DNA from: Gemmatimonadota bacterium
GTDB taxonomy: Bacteria; Gemmatimonadota; Gemmatimonadetes; Palauibacterales; Palauibacteraceae
DNA length: 36,287 bases
Direction: 5' to 3'
Assembly (NCBI GenBank): GCA_029262175.1
Contig: JAJCZV010000218.1
Location: 1 to 36,287 of the forward strand
Shown: positions 25,322 to 32,990 of the stretch, in pieces
Numbering within the stretch: position 1 is the stretch's first letter
How the letters are laid out: each line of letters opens with the position of its first letter
The notes under the pieces: model-generated
Databases searched by the model: none
What the model was told of the DNA's origin: nothing
Seen by the model: the letters and a program-made list of their open reading frames with translations, nothing else
Position numbers and translations under genes: made by a program

Positions 25322-25655
25322 GCCCAACGTCGCGTTCTATTACCAACGCCCTGGCTGAAACAGCTGCAAACGCACCCGGGCGGTGCTGGATGAGACCGGT
25401 AGCAAGATCAAGACGGAGCGTTCGACGACGAAGTCGCCGCTCACGGACGAGGATGTCCAGGATCTCCTGGATTCGTCCAAGCGCGTGGTCATCGCTCGCG
25501 GACGGAGTTCGCGAGAGCTCAAGCCGTCCGAGGCAAAGCTCGATGACCTGAAGGGTCCGAGCGGAAAGTATCGAGCCCCGATGATGCTGTTCGACCGGGT
25601 GCTCTATGTCGGCTACTGCCCGGCGGCGCTCGACGAACTGTACATGTTTATCTAG
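25314..25655 (+). CDS. Selenocysteine-containing ArsC family thioredoxin-fold protein (second of two)
   Basis: The frame starts with an ATG (25314-25316) inside the end of the DinB gene, crosses an in-frame TGA at 25356-25358 (codon 15) and ends at TAG 25653-25655, giving 113 residues. It reads V-A-F-Y-Y-Q-R-P-G-U-N-S-C-K-R-T, so the Sec is at the position of the N-terminal Cys of CxxC (U15-N-S-C18). The remainder, with KYRAPMMLFDRVLYVGYCP, keeps the family's cis-Pro-like region. It matches the group known as ArsC family (seleno)protein, where Cys and Sec forms coexist. The TGA is followed by a SECIS-like hairpin. Function is likely thiol redox; a partner is unknown. Confidence 0.88.
25372..25386 (+). 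promoter_or_regulatory. bSECIS-like hairpin of the second ArsC-like selenoprotein
   Basis: GCACC and GGTGC form a perfect 5-bp stem around the loop CGGGC. The loop starts 18 nt after the TGA and has G in its second position, matching the bacterial SECIS rules. It is a weaker stem than the other two. Confidence 0.6.
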
Positions 25656-25670
25656 CTCACTGTCGTGAAC

Positions 25671-25706
25671 CCGGGAGTCCGGCCTGCGCGAGCAGACCGG
25701 ACCCGG
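25671..25706 (+). terminator. Possible stem-loop terminator or structured 3' end
   Basis: The stem pairs 25671-25674 with 25703-25706, 25677-25682 with 25697-25702, and 25684-25687 with 25692-25695, around the tetraloop GCGA. Lack of an adjacent T-tract makes a classical Rho-independent terminator uncertain. Confidence 0.4.
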
Positions 25707-25882
25707 AAGAAGGAGCTTCCTCTCCAAAGGCCTTGACAGCTTTTTCACATCAGCAATCAAGAAGTCCGGGGCAGGGTTGAGAACGCCGCAGCGATCCCCC
25801 CTCCGGCCCCCCTACTTGGCGCCGCCTGCCCGAGGGTCGCTCGCAGGCCAGATTCCCACGGTTTGTGACGCACGGACCAACC

Positions 25883-25911
25883 TCGAAGACCCGAAAACCG
25901 CTTGTTATATT
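25883..25911 (+). promoter_or_regulatory. Weak sigma70-like promoter candidate for the nuclease gene
   Basis: TATATT at 25906-25911 matches the -10 consensus at five of six positions. A poor -35 (TCGAAG, 25883-25888) is 17 nt upstream. The local AT-richness in a GC-rich genome supports it, and its place argues for translation starting at 25958. Confidence 0.3.
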
Positions 25912-25957
25912 CATCTGCATGTTCGGTATTTATTCGGTGCTAGCTTCGAGAGGATCC

Positions 25958-27430
25958 ATGATTCAGTTCGTTTCCACGCGTATCGACGTGCCCACCCAGG
26001 CGGATGACCGTCCGCGGCCCGCCTCCCTGCCCGAGGTGGCGCGGAATTGTCGCGGGCAACGCGAGGACTTGGGAGACGAGATCGCCCGCCTCTCCGCGCA
26101 CATTCAGGCGGCCACTGGCCGGCTCCTGGATCTCATCCGCGCCTTCGACGAATCCGAAGGCTGGTACGAAGAGGGCTTCAAGAGCTGCGCTCAGTGGCTG
26201 AGTTGGCGTACGGGCGTCGGGCCTAGCGCGGCGAGAGAGAAGGTGCGGGTCGCTAAGGCGCTGGGTACGCTGCCCGAACTTCGCGGCGCGCTGGCTTGTG
26301 GCGAGCTGAGCTATTCCGTGGCGCGCGCCATCACTCGGGTGGCTACGCCGGAAAACGAAGCTGTATTGGTCGAAGCGGCGCGATTCACTCCGGCGTCGGA
26401 TATGGAGCGGTTGGTCGGGGCGTGGGCTGCGGCAGACCGATCTGAAATGGGTGAGCGTGAACGTCATGCGCAGCGACGGTTGTCGTTGACTCCCGAGGCT
26501 GACGGTTCCTGGAGAATCTCGGGGCGCTTGGATCCCGAAGTCGGGGCCGTCCTGAGCCGGGCGCTCGATGCTGCAGCCGAGCTGCTCTATGCGAGGGAAA
26601 CCGGCGCGTTCACCGATCCTGCGCAGACGGCCGAGGGGGCCGAACCCGTTGAAGCTGACTTTCCCGCGGCGGCCCGGCATGCAGACGCGATTGGCTTGGT
26701 CGCGGAAGCGGCGCTTGGACGTGGGCTCGACCAGGGAGACCATGAGCCTCGAGTCGTGAGCCGCGCCGAACGATTCCAAGTCGTGATGCACGTCTCCGCG
26801 GAGACGTTGGAGACCGACGCGAAAACGGATGGAGTCGACGACACAGCGCGAGCTGTTTCAGAACTCGTGTCCCCTGACGTCGCGAGCATTGACGACGGTC
26901 CGCACGTCTCCGCGGAGACGGCTCGGCGGTCGGCTTGCGACGCCGGTCTGGTAGAGATGACTCACGACGGCGATGAGAACGTACTCGACGTTGGCCGGCG
27001 CCGACGCACCGTCCCGACCGCCCTACGCAGGGCGCTTGATCGACGGGATCGCGGCTGCCGCTTCCCGGGTTGCTTGTCTCGGTTCTGCGACGCACACCAC
27101 ATAGAGCATTGGGCGGACGGAGGCGAGACCGCAATCGAAAACCTAGTACTTCTCTGCCGTCATCACCATCGGCGTGTTCACGAAGACGGATGGACGGTCG
27201 AATTAACCGAACGAGGGGAGGCGAGATTCCACCGTCCTAACGGAAGACTGTTGCCGCATGTCCCAGATCGTCCGCGAGCGCCCGAAAATCCAGCGCACGA
27301 ACTCGAGCTTGTCCACCAGCGGTGCGAAATCGAGATCGATCCATGGACGCCGACGCCGCAATGGAACGGTGAGCGATTCGATGTCGACTGGGCGCTCTAT
27401 GCGCTCAGTGGCTCTGTGCGGGTCCGTTAA
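25958..27430 (+). CDS. DUF222 (13E12-type) HNH endonuclease
   Basis: This protein has about 490 residues from the ATG at 25958, which is preceded by GAGAGG. The N-terminal half is the DUF222 helical region (SCAQWLSWRTGVGPSAAREK). The C-terminus has the HNH nuclease motif: C-R-F-P-G-C-x5-C-D-A-H-H-I-E-H-W, then ENLVLLCRHHHRRVHE. Such genes recur as multi-copy families in actinobacteria and other high-GC genomes. A longer frame back to 25865 is possible but unsupported. Two copies of a 19-nt direct repeat with an embedded palindrome lie inside the central variable region. The role (mobile nuclease or other) is not known. Confidence 0.87.
   Translation: MIQFVSTRIDVPTQADDRPRPASLPEVARNCRGQREDLGDEIARLSAHIQAATGRLLDLIRAFDESEGWYEEGFKSCAQWLSWRTGVGPSAAREKVRVAKALGTLPELRGALACGELSYSVARAITRVATPENEAVLVEAARFTPASDMERLVGAWAAADRSEMGERERHAQRRLSLTPEADGSWRISGRLDPEVGAVLSRALDAAAELLYARETGAFTDPAQTAEGAEPVEADFPAAARHADAIGLVAEAALGRGLDQGDHEPRVVSRAERFQVVMHVSAETLETDAKTDGVDDTARAVSELVSPDVASIDDGPHVSAETARRSACDAGLVEMTHDGDENVLDVGRRRRTVPTALRRALDRRDRGCRFPGCLSRFCDAHHIEHWADGGETAIENLVLLCRHHHRRVHEDGWTVELTERGEARFHRPNGRLLPHVPDRPRAPENPAHELELVHQRCEIEIDPWTPTPQWNGERFDVDWALYALSGSVRVR
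26788..26806 (+). repeat. Direct repeat with 16-18 bp palindrome, copy 1
   Basis: The 19-nt sequence contains the perfect palindrome CGTCTCCGCGGAGACG, which is extended to 18 bp in this copy (26790-26807). Copy 2 is at 26902-26920. Both are in the same reading frame and encode H-V-S-A-E-T. Confidence 0.8.
26902..26920 (+). repeat. Direct repeat with 16 bp palindrome, copy 2
   Basis: This copy is identical to 26788-26806 over 19 nt, 114 nt (38 codons) downstream, in frame. The flanking protein sequence differs, so the repeat is limited to the palindromic block. Confidence 0.8.
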
Positions 27431-27551
27431 CGACTCTTCTCCTTACTCGTACTTGGCGCTCATCTGACCTGCCGGTCGTTTGCGACATTGCTTTGCAGCA
27501 TCCGACACCCACCCCTGGTCGACGGATGTCCCCGGCCTTGCTAAGTCGTCG

Positions 27552-28000
27552 GGGGTCATAAAGACCGCCGGCAAAGCCAAAGGACTGGAAGCCAGGATCC
27601 GTATCAACGAGGACGTTGCCGAAGTCATCGTAGTCAAGTCGCTGCGCGACCACCCCGGTCGCCGCATCGATGACCAAACGGACGCTCCCAGCGTGGTCAG
27701 ATATGATCAGATAGGTGGATCCCCCTTTAACCACGAGGTCGGAAGTGTTCAACTTGGATCCGTACACGAATCGACTTACGACCTGCCCGGCTCCATCGAG
27801 CTCAGCGACTGGGTTGAGCTGGTTTTCATATAGAAAGCCTTGTACTACCCCCGTCGACCCGCTTGCCAACGCGGCGATTAAAACCGTCCACCATGTACTC
27901 CAATAAGGTGCCATCTGGAAGCGTAGCCTGGTTCAGATTTCCGAGCGCATCGTAATCATAGGTCGTGGTATCAGGCCCCTCGACCTTTTTCGCTAGCTCA
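27552..28000 (-). pseudogene. RHS-repeat core fragment, frameshifted and truncated
   Basis: Read on the minus strand, a first frame gives TYDYDALGNLNQATLPDG and VGKRVDG. A second frame continues with GFLYENQLNPVAELDG, SRFVYGS, LIISDHAGSVRLV and FGNVLVDTDPGFQSFGFAGG. These are consecutive blocks of an RHS core. The frames join if one G is removed from a run of five (plus strand C-run 27848-27852). The similarity ends at GLYDP near 27552, so the hypervariable toxin end is missing, and the start abuts the stop of the CsaA-like gene. This is a degraded remnant of an RHS polymorphic toxin; a sequencing error could explain the frameshift but not the truncations. Confidence 0.82.
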
Positions 28001-28351
28001 CCCCAGTCGCGTTCCGTTTGGGACGGCGACTTCGGGCCGGGCGAGACAGGGCAGGATTCCGTCGGCATAGCCGACATCGAAGAGCATTCCTTCGGAGACT
28101 TCTCCCGCCATCGGCCGCGGGGCGAGGTTGACGACAAACAGCGCCTGCACGCCTTCGAGAAGCGATGGATCCTCTCGCTCGGCCTTGATGCCGGCGAGAA
28201 TCGTCCGCTGTTCGAGACCTATGTCCACGATCAGACGGACGAGCTTCTTCGAGTTCGGTACGTCTTCGACTCGGACGATCGTTCCCACGCGAATATCGAC
28301 TTTCTCCAAGTCTTCGAATTCGATCGTCTTTTTGATTGCCGCGACATCCAC
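27998..28351 (-). CDS. csaA: CsaA-like tRNA-binding (EMAP/OB-fold) protein
   Basis: This 117-residue protein is a single OB-fold tRNA-binding domain. It includes DIRVGTIVRVEDVPNSKKLVRL, ILAGIK, LFVVNLAPRPMAGEVSEGML and a PNGTRLG end. CsaA is a homodimeric tRNA-binding protein with proposed chaperone activity; the same domain forms the C-terminus of some methionyl-tRNA synthetases. The GTG at 28349-28351 has GGAGG 8 nt upstream. Length equals typical CsaA (about 110). It is 44 nt after the zinc-ribbon gene. Confidence 0.88.
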   Translation of the reverse strand: MDVAAIKKTIEFEDLEKVDIRVGTIVRVEDVPNSKKLVRLIVDIGLEQRTILAGIKAEREDPSLLEGVQALFVVNLAPRPMAGEVSEGMLFDVGYADGILPCLARPEVAVPNGTRLG

Positions 28352-28395
28352 GAGGTCATCCTCCGTTGGATTCCATCCGCTGTTGAGAGCGCCGA

Positions 28396-28665
28396 CTACC
28401 GGCGGTGACGATAGACGATGCGCCGGGGGGCGAGGACATAGCAGACAGCGGCTGCCGCAAACAACCCGACGCCGACGGTGCGGCTCCACTGCGTGAGAAA
28501 CAGCGCATAGAGCCCGCCCAGGGCCACGAGGGCTACGAAGGCGCGCGCCAGAAGGCCGGATTCTACGGTTCGACGCGCCTGGCACGAGGAGCAGACCGAA
28601 GCGCCTTCGTTCATCGGCTCACGGCAGGCCGCGCACATCTCGCCGGCTTTGGCGCTCTTGGACAT
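28396..28665 (-). CDS. Small zinc-ribbon membrane protein
   Basis: I do not recognise a named family. This 89-residue protein has an N-terminal zinc ribbon with Cys11, Cys14, Cys25 and Cys28 (CAAC, CSSC). Two hydrophobic helices follow (about 40-57 and 64-82), and the C-terminus is short and basic. It sits upstream of the CsaA-like gene on the same strand, and is divergent from the PLP enzyme at 28815. Role unknown. Confidence 0.7.
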   Translation of the reverse strand: MSKSAKAGEMCAACREPMNEGASVCSSCQARRTVESGLLARAFVALVALGGLYALFLTQWSRTVGVGLFAAAAVCYVLAPRRIVYRHRR

Positions 28666-28814
28666 GGCTCACCTCGATGCGGGCACGGCTCCGACACGGC
28701 TCCTCCATAATGCAGCCGCGCCCAGTCCCGTGACCACCGCCTGCGTCGCCCGCGCCCTGGATCGGCGTTGGCGCCGCGTGACATACTGCGCGGGCTTCTA
28801 GAGCGGAGGAAACG

Positions 28815-30029
28815 ATGCAGAATCACCTGGACGGTCGTGCCGTCGGACCCGGCACGGCCTCGGTGTGGGCAGGGGAATCGAACCAGGGTGACGGCGAACC
28901 GACGGTCCGTCCGATTTCCCGCGGGGTGACATACGGCTATACGGATCTCGAGGCATGGACCGACGTCGCTCTGGGCAATCGTCCTGGACACATCTACTCG
29001 CGCAACACGAATCCAACCGTCGCCGCGTTCGAAGAAAAACTCCGCACGCTCGAAGACGGTGAGGCCGCGACGAGCTTCTCGACCGGGATGGCCGCGATCA
29101 GCAACACGTTGTTCGCGCTGCTTGAACAGGGCGACCGAGTGGTGAGCGTGCTGGACACCTACGGGGCGACGAACAAGATCTTCAACGACTGGCTTCCACG
29201 CTTCGGCATCGTCGCGACGCTTTGCGACACCACGGACCATGAGCAGCTCGAGCGCGAGATCGCGAAGGGCGCGCGCGTCGTCTATCTGGAATCGCCGACG
29301 AACCCGACGCTGAAGGTGCTGGACATCGAGCGACTCGCTCGGGCGGGTCATGCGGTGGGAGCGACGGTCGTCGTCGACAACACGTTCGCTACACCGATCA
29401 ACCAACGACCGCTCGAGCTGGGCGCGGATCTCGTCCTCCACAGCGCGACCAAGTTTCTGGGGGGACATTCTGATGCGCTCGGGGGCGTGGTCGCGGGGCG
29501 CGCCGACCTGATTCAGCGGCTGTTCCACTTCCGCGAGATCAACGGAGCGACGCTCGATGCGGAGGCCGCGTACCTGCTGGCTCGCGGGATGAAGACGCTG
29601 GAGCTCCGCGTCGAACGTCACAACACGAACGCCTCTGCGGTCGCCGCCTACCTCGCCGATCATGACGCGGTCGAAGAGGTGTTCTACCCCGGGCTGCCCA
29701 CGGATTCGGGACATCACATCGCCAGAAAACAGATGCGGGGGTTTGGCGGCGTCCTCTCTTTTACCCTGCGGGGCGGCGCGGAGGCCGTATGGCGATTGCT
29801 GCCGCGGCTCCGTTTCGCCAACCGAGCCGCGCACCTCGGGGCCGTCGACACGCTCGTCGGGCCCCCGTCCACGACGAGTCACGTCGAACTCAGCCGCGAC
29901 GAGCGCGCGGCGGCGGGCATCCCGGAAGGTCTGGTTCGCTATTCCGTCGGGATCGAGAACGTGCAGGACCTCATCGCAGATCTCGATGCCGCGCTGGCGG
30001 CGCTCGGCGCTGGCTCCGCGCCCGCATGA
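28815..30029 (+). CDS. Cystathionine gamma-synthase/beta-lyase family PLP enzyme, second paralogue
   Basis: This 404-residue Cys/Met metabolism PLP enzyme has FSTGMAAISN for phosphate binding and the PLP lysine Lys213 in LHSATKFLGGHSD. SHVELSRDERAAAGIPEGLVRYSVG is a classical C-terminal block. The ATG has a good GGAGGA site. It differs from the paralogue at 14502 in its longer N-terminus (residues 1-40). The stop overlaps the M20 hydrolase start (ATGA). A link between the two enzymes (for instance in amino acid or thioether salvage) is inferred from this coupling. Confidence 0.9.
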   Translation: MQNHLDGRAVGPGTASVWAGESNQGDGEPTVRPISRGVTYGYTDLEAWTDVALGNRPGHIYSRNTNPTVAAFEEKLRTLEDGEAATSFSTGMAAISNTLFALLEQGDRVVSVLDTYGATNKIFNDWLPRFGIVATLCDTTDHEQLEREIAKGARVVYLESPTNPTLKVLDIERLARAGHAVGATVVVDNTFATPINQRPLELGADLVLHSATKFLGGHSDALGGVVAGRADLIQRLFHFREINGATLDAEAAYLLARGMKTLELRVERHNTNASAVAAYLADHDAVEEVFYPGLPTDSGHHIARKQMRGFGGVLSFTLRGGAEAVWRLLPRLRFANRAAHLGAVDTLVGPPSTTSHVELSRDERAAAGIPEGLVRYSVGIENVQDLIADLDAALAALGAGSAPA

Positions 30030-31306
30030 ACGGCCCGCACGGAATCTCGCCCGACGAGAGACGCGCGGTCGACGCCGTCGATGTCGACGCGCTCCTGGCC
30101 GTCCTCTCGGATCTGATCGCCATCCCGAGCGTGGCGAATGAGGAGTCCCCCGCCCAGGAGCGCGTGGCCGAGGAGATGGAGGCGATCGGTCTAGAGACCG
30201 ATGTGTGGGAGATCGACTTCGACACCCTCAAACGTCACCCCGCCTACGCGACGGACGTAGAACGCCACGAAGGGCTCGGCGTCGTGGGTCAGTGCGGGAA
30301 GGCAACGGGTCGCACGCTCATTCTCAACGGGCATATCGATGTCGTCCCCGCCGGCGACCTGGATCGCTGGACGCGGAACCCGTTCGAGCTCACGAACGAG
30401 TCGGGGCGTCTGTTTGGTCGCGGGTCCGTCGACATGAAGGGGGCCGTGTGCTGCGCGCTCGGGGCGGCGCGGGCGCTGCGCGACGCCGATGTGACCCTGG
30501 AGGGGACGCTCCAACTGCAAAGTGTGATCGGAGAAGAGGACGGAGGCGCGGGGTGTCTGGCCACCATAGAGCGCGGTCACCGCGGCGACGGAGCGATCGT
30601 GCTCGAGCCGACGCAACGGGTGGTGGCCCCCGCTCAAGCCGGGGCGCTCAGCTTCCGCATCACGGTACCGGGGCTCGCGGCGCACGGCGCCCTTCGCGAG
30701 GAGGGGGTCGACCCGATCGAGAAGTTCATCCCCGTGTTTCACGCGCTTCGATCGCTGGAAGCCGAGCGAAACGCTCGTGTGTCCGATCCGTTGTTTCGCG
30801 AAGACGTGCTCCCCTACGCGTTGACGATGGGTCGGATGAGCGCGGGGATCTGGCCCTCGACCGTGGCAGAGAGCTTGTTGGTGGAAGGGCGTTTCGGGGT
30901 GGCCCCCGGCGAAGAAATCGCGGCGGCGCAGACGGCGCTCGAGCAGGCGGTATCCGAGGCGGCCCAGCGCGACGCTTGGCTGGCCGAGCACCCTCCGACC
31001 ATCGAGTGGGTGGGGGCCCAATTCGCAGCCGCGCGCACCGACGAGGCCGACCCGGTCGTCACCACGCTCTCCGCCGCCGCCGCTGCCGTGACGGGTCAAG
31101 CGCCGCGGCTCGGAGGCATGCGGTACGGCGCCGACATGCGTTTGCTGGTACATCAGGCGGGGATCCCGACCGTGCTGTTTGGTCCCGGCGACGTGAGAGA
31201 GGCGCACCGTCCCGATGAGAGCGTCGCGCTCGAAGAGCTGGTCATGGTTACAAAGATCTTGGTGGTGATGGCGCTGCGGTTCTGTGGCCTCGCGGGTCAA
31301 CGATAG
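30026..31306 (+). CDS. M20 family metallohydrolase (ArgE/DapE/ACY1-type deacylase)
   Basis: This 426-residue zinc hydrolase has the M20 metal motifs: His103 (NGHIDVVPAGD), Asp136 (GRGSVDMKG) and the catalytic Glu170-Glu171 (IGEEDGG). The dimerisation domain (about 195-310) and the final metal His (EAHRPDE) are in place. Relatives deacylate N-acyl amino acids or succinyl-diaminopimelate; the substrate is not determined. The start is fixed by the ATGA overlap with the PLP enzyme gene, and it leads into the deaminase gene after 28 nt. Confidence 0.9.
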   Translation: MNGPHGISPDERRAVDAVDVDALLAVLSDLIAIPSVANEESPAQERVAEEMEAIGLETDVWEIDFDTLKRHPAYATDVERHEGLGVVGQCGKATGRTLILNGHIDVVPAGDLDRWTRNPFELTNESGRLFGRGSVDMKGAVCCALGAARALRDADVTLEGTLQLQSVIGEEDGGAGCLATIERGHRGDGAIVLEPTQRVVAPAQAGALSFRITVPGLAAHGALREEGVDPIEKFIPVFHALRSLEAERNARVSDPLFREDVLPYALTMGRMSAGIWPSTVAESLLVEGRFGVAPGEEIAAAQTALEQAVSEAAQRDAWLAEHPPTIEWVGAQFAAARTDEADPVVTTLSAAAAAVTGQAPRLGGMRYGADMRLLVHQAGIPTVLFGPGDVREAHRPDESVALEELVMVTKILVVMALRFCGLAGQR

Positions 31307-31334
31307 AGCCGAACATCGATAGAAACGGACTGAT

Positions 31335-32399
31335 GTGAGCGAGAAGACCGGCGAGCGAACCGAGCGCGAAGAAGATTCGATCTTGTCTGCGGAGGACCGA
31401 GTCTGGCTCTCGGCCATCCCGAAAGTCGAGCTTCATATCCACCTCGAAGGAGCCATCCCGTTGGACGCGCTTTGGGAGTGCGTTCGGAAGTACGGGGGGC
31501 ATCGAGAAGTGTCCTCCATCGAAGCCCTCGAAGAACGGTTTCAGTATCGAGACTTCCAGCATTTCATCGAGACCTGGCACTGGAAGCAGGGCTTTCTACG
31601 CGAATACGATGACTTCACCCTGATCGCCGAGGCGGTGGCGCGCGATCTCTCCAGCCAGCGGATCCGCTACGTCGAGGCGTTTCTTTCTCCCTCCGATGTG
31701 TGGCGTCACGGCTTGAAGACGCAGCGCGTCATCGAAGCCGTCCGCATCGGCTTGGATCAGGCGTCGGATATCCAGGTTCGGTTGGTGCCCGACGTCGTCC
31801 GGAATTATGGACCCAAGTCGAGCCTCCGCGTTCTCGAAGAATCGGCGGAGTGCGGCGAGTACGGGGTGATCGGTGTCGGGATCGGAGGTTCCGAACACGA
31901 CTACCCACCCGAACCGTTCACCGATGTGTTCACCCGCGCGAGAGACCTCGGTCTCAAGACCAGCGCACATGCCGGAGAAGCGGCGGGCCCCGAGAGCGTG
32001 TGGGGCGCGATCCGGGCGCTGGAGGTCGATCGCATCGGGCACGGTACCCGCGCCATCGAAGACCAAGCGCTGGTCGACCACATCGTGGAGCACGCGATTC
32101 CGATCGAGCTCAACCCGATCTCCAATCTTCGTACGGGTGTCATCGGTTCGCTCTCGGAACACCCGGTGCGCACGTATTTCGATCTGGGTATCCCGCTCAG
32201 CGTAAACACGGACGATCCAAAGATGTTCGGCAACTCCCTCGTCGAAGAGTTCGCCTCGCTCATCGTGGATCACGGGTTCGAGCGCAGCGAAATCCGGGAG
32301 TTGATGCGGCGCACCGTCGCTTGTAGCTGGCTCGATGACGACGCAAAGGCTGGCCTGGTGCGCGAGGTCGATGGCGACCCCGCATGGGACGACGCCTAG
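31335..32399 (+). CDS. Adenosine deaminase family protein
   Basis: This 354-residue TIM-barrel protein has the zinc ligands His34 and His36 (VELHIHLEGA), the catalytic TSAHAGE, RIGHGTRA and the Asp pair in NTDDPKMFG. Family members hydrolyse adenosine or 6-aminodeoxyfutalosine (menaquinone route) to the inosine counterpart plus ammonia; the sequence does not resolve which. The GTG (31335) is preceded by only a weak site. Its stop lies 9 nt from the convergent DoxX gene. Confidence 0.88.
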   Translation: MSEKTGERTEREEDSILSAEDRVWLSAIPKVELHIHLEGAIPLDALWECVRKYGGHREVSSIEALEERFQYRDFQHFIETWHWKQGFLREYDDFTLIAEAVARDLSSQRIRYVEAFLSPSDVWRHGLKTQRVIEAVRIGLDQASDIQVRLVPDVVRNYGPKSSLRVLEESAECGEYGVIGVGIGGSEHDYPPEPFTDVFTRARDLGLKTSAHAGEAAGPESVWGAIRALEVDRIGHGTRAIEDQALVDHIVEHAIPIELNPISNLRTGVIGSLSEHPVRTYFDLGIPLSVNTDDPKMFGNSLVEEFASLIVDHGFERSEIRELMRRTVACSWLDDDAKAGLVREVDGDPAWDDA

Positions 32400-32408
32400 T
32401 CCGGCGGG

Positions 32409-32837
32409 CTACGACGTTCGTCTGGCGAGCCACGCGTCGAGCGAAAAGCGATCCGTCGCAGAGGGCATGACGAGCACAAACAACAATAGGGCCGTTCGCG
32501 GTATGACGTGCGTATGAAACTGGAACAGCGGCTCCGCCAGGAGGTGTCCGAAGGTCACCAGGACCAGCACGCCGCCGAGGGCGAGCAATGACGGTCGGAT
32601 CCACCACCCGATCAGGAGCAGTGCTCCCGCCGCCAACTCGATGATCGGGACCACGGTGCCGGTCGCCCACAGCGACCACACGGGAAGAAACGTCTCCACG
32701 TACGGTTCTACAAAGAACTGACGTGCGTGTTGGGTCGGGCCGAGCGTGAAGACTTTGAAGACGCCGGCCATAAAGAAGATGAGGCCGAGTATCCATCGAG
32801 CGATAAGAACCGCCCAAGCGCGGTCGTCGATCTTCAC
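32409..32837 (-). CDS. DoxX family membrane protein
   Basis: This 142-residue protein has four predicted transmembrane helices. The DoxX-type start (WILGLIFFMAGVFKVF) and the TGTVVPIIELAAGALLLIGW segment mark the family. DoxX proteins are small quinone-linked or redox-associated membrane proteins of mixed function. It is divergent from the Asp-box protein gene across 153 nt. Confidence 0.85.
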   Translation of the reverse strand: MKIDDRAWAVLIARWILGLIFFMAGVFKVFTLGPTQHARQFFVEPYVETFLPVWSLWATGTVVPIIELAAGALLLIGWWIRPSLLALGGVLVLVTFGHLLAEPLFQFHTHVIPRTALLLFVLVMPSATDRFSLDAWLARRTS

Positions 32838-32990
32838 GTCACGGTCTCCCTGACTGGTTCGGGTCCGCCCCTCCGACGTCTACCCTAGTCACCGCGAGCG
32901 AGCGCGACGAGAGGTGGGGTCTTTTTGACGCGGCGTTTTCTCGCTACGCTGCCTCCGTCTTTCAAGCCCCAATTCGAGAGGATTGTCCAG

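Larger units (their letters stand above)
25656..25957. other. 302-bp intergenic region with a strong hairpin
   Basis: No gene is seen here. Right after the second selenoprotein gene, 25671-25706 folds into a long hairpin: CCGG, GTCCGG and CTGC pair with GCAG, CCGGAC and CCGG around a GCGA (GNRA) tetraloop, with one bulge and one mismatch. No U-run follows directly, so it is only a possible terminator. The 3' half is more AT-rich and may hold the nuclease gene's promoter. Confidence 0.55.

Noticed and set aside
27826..28137. TGA at the end of the first RHS frame as a fourth Sec codon
   Set aside because: RHS cores carry no catalytic Cys there; the frames join by a single base change in a G-run, so a frameshift explains it.
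28611..29882. Long minus-strand open frame across the PLP enzyme gene
   Set aside because: It is antisense to a clearly conserved PLP enzyme and has no family resemblance; long antisense frames are common in GC-rich DNA. The same holds for 3236-4510, 4679-5704, 14427-15578 and 22830-24173.
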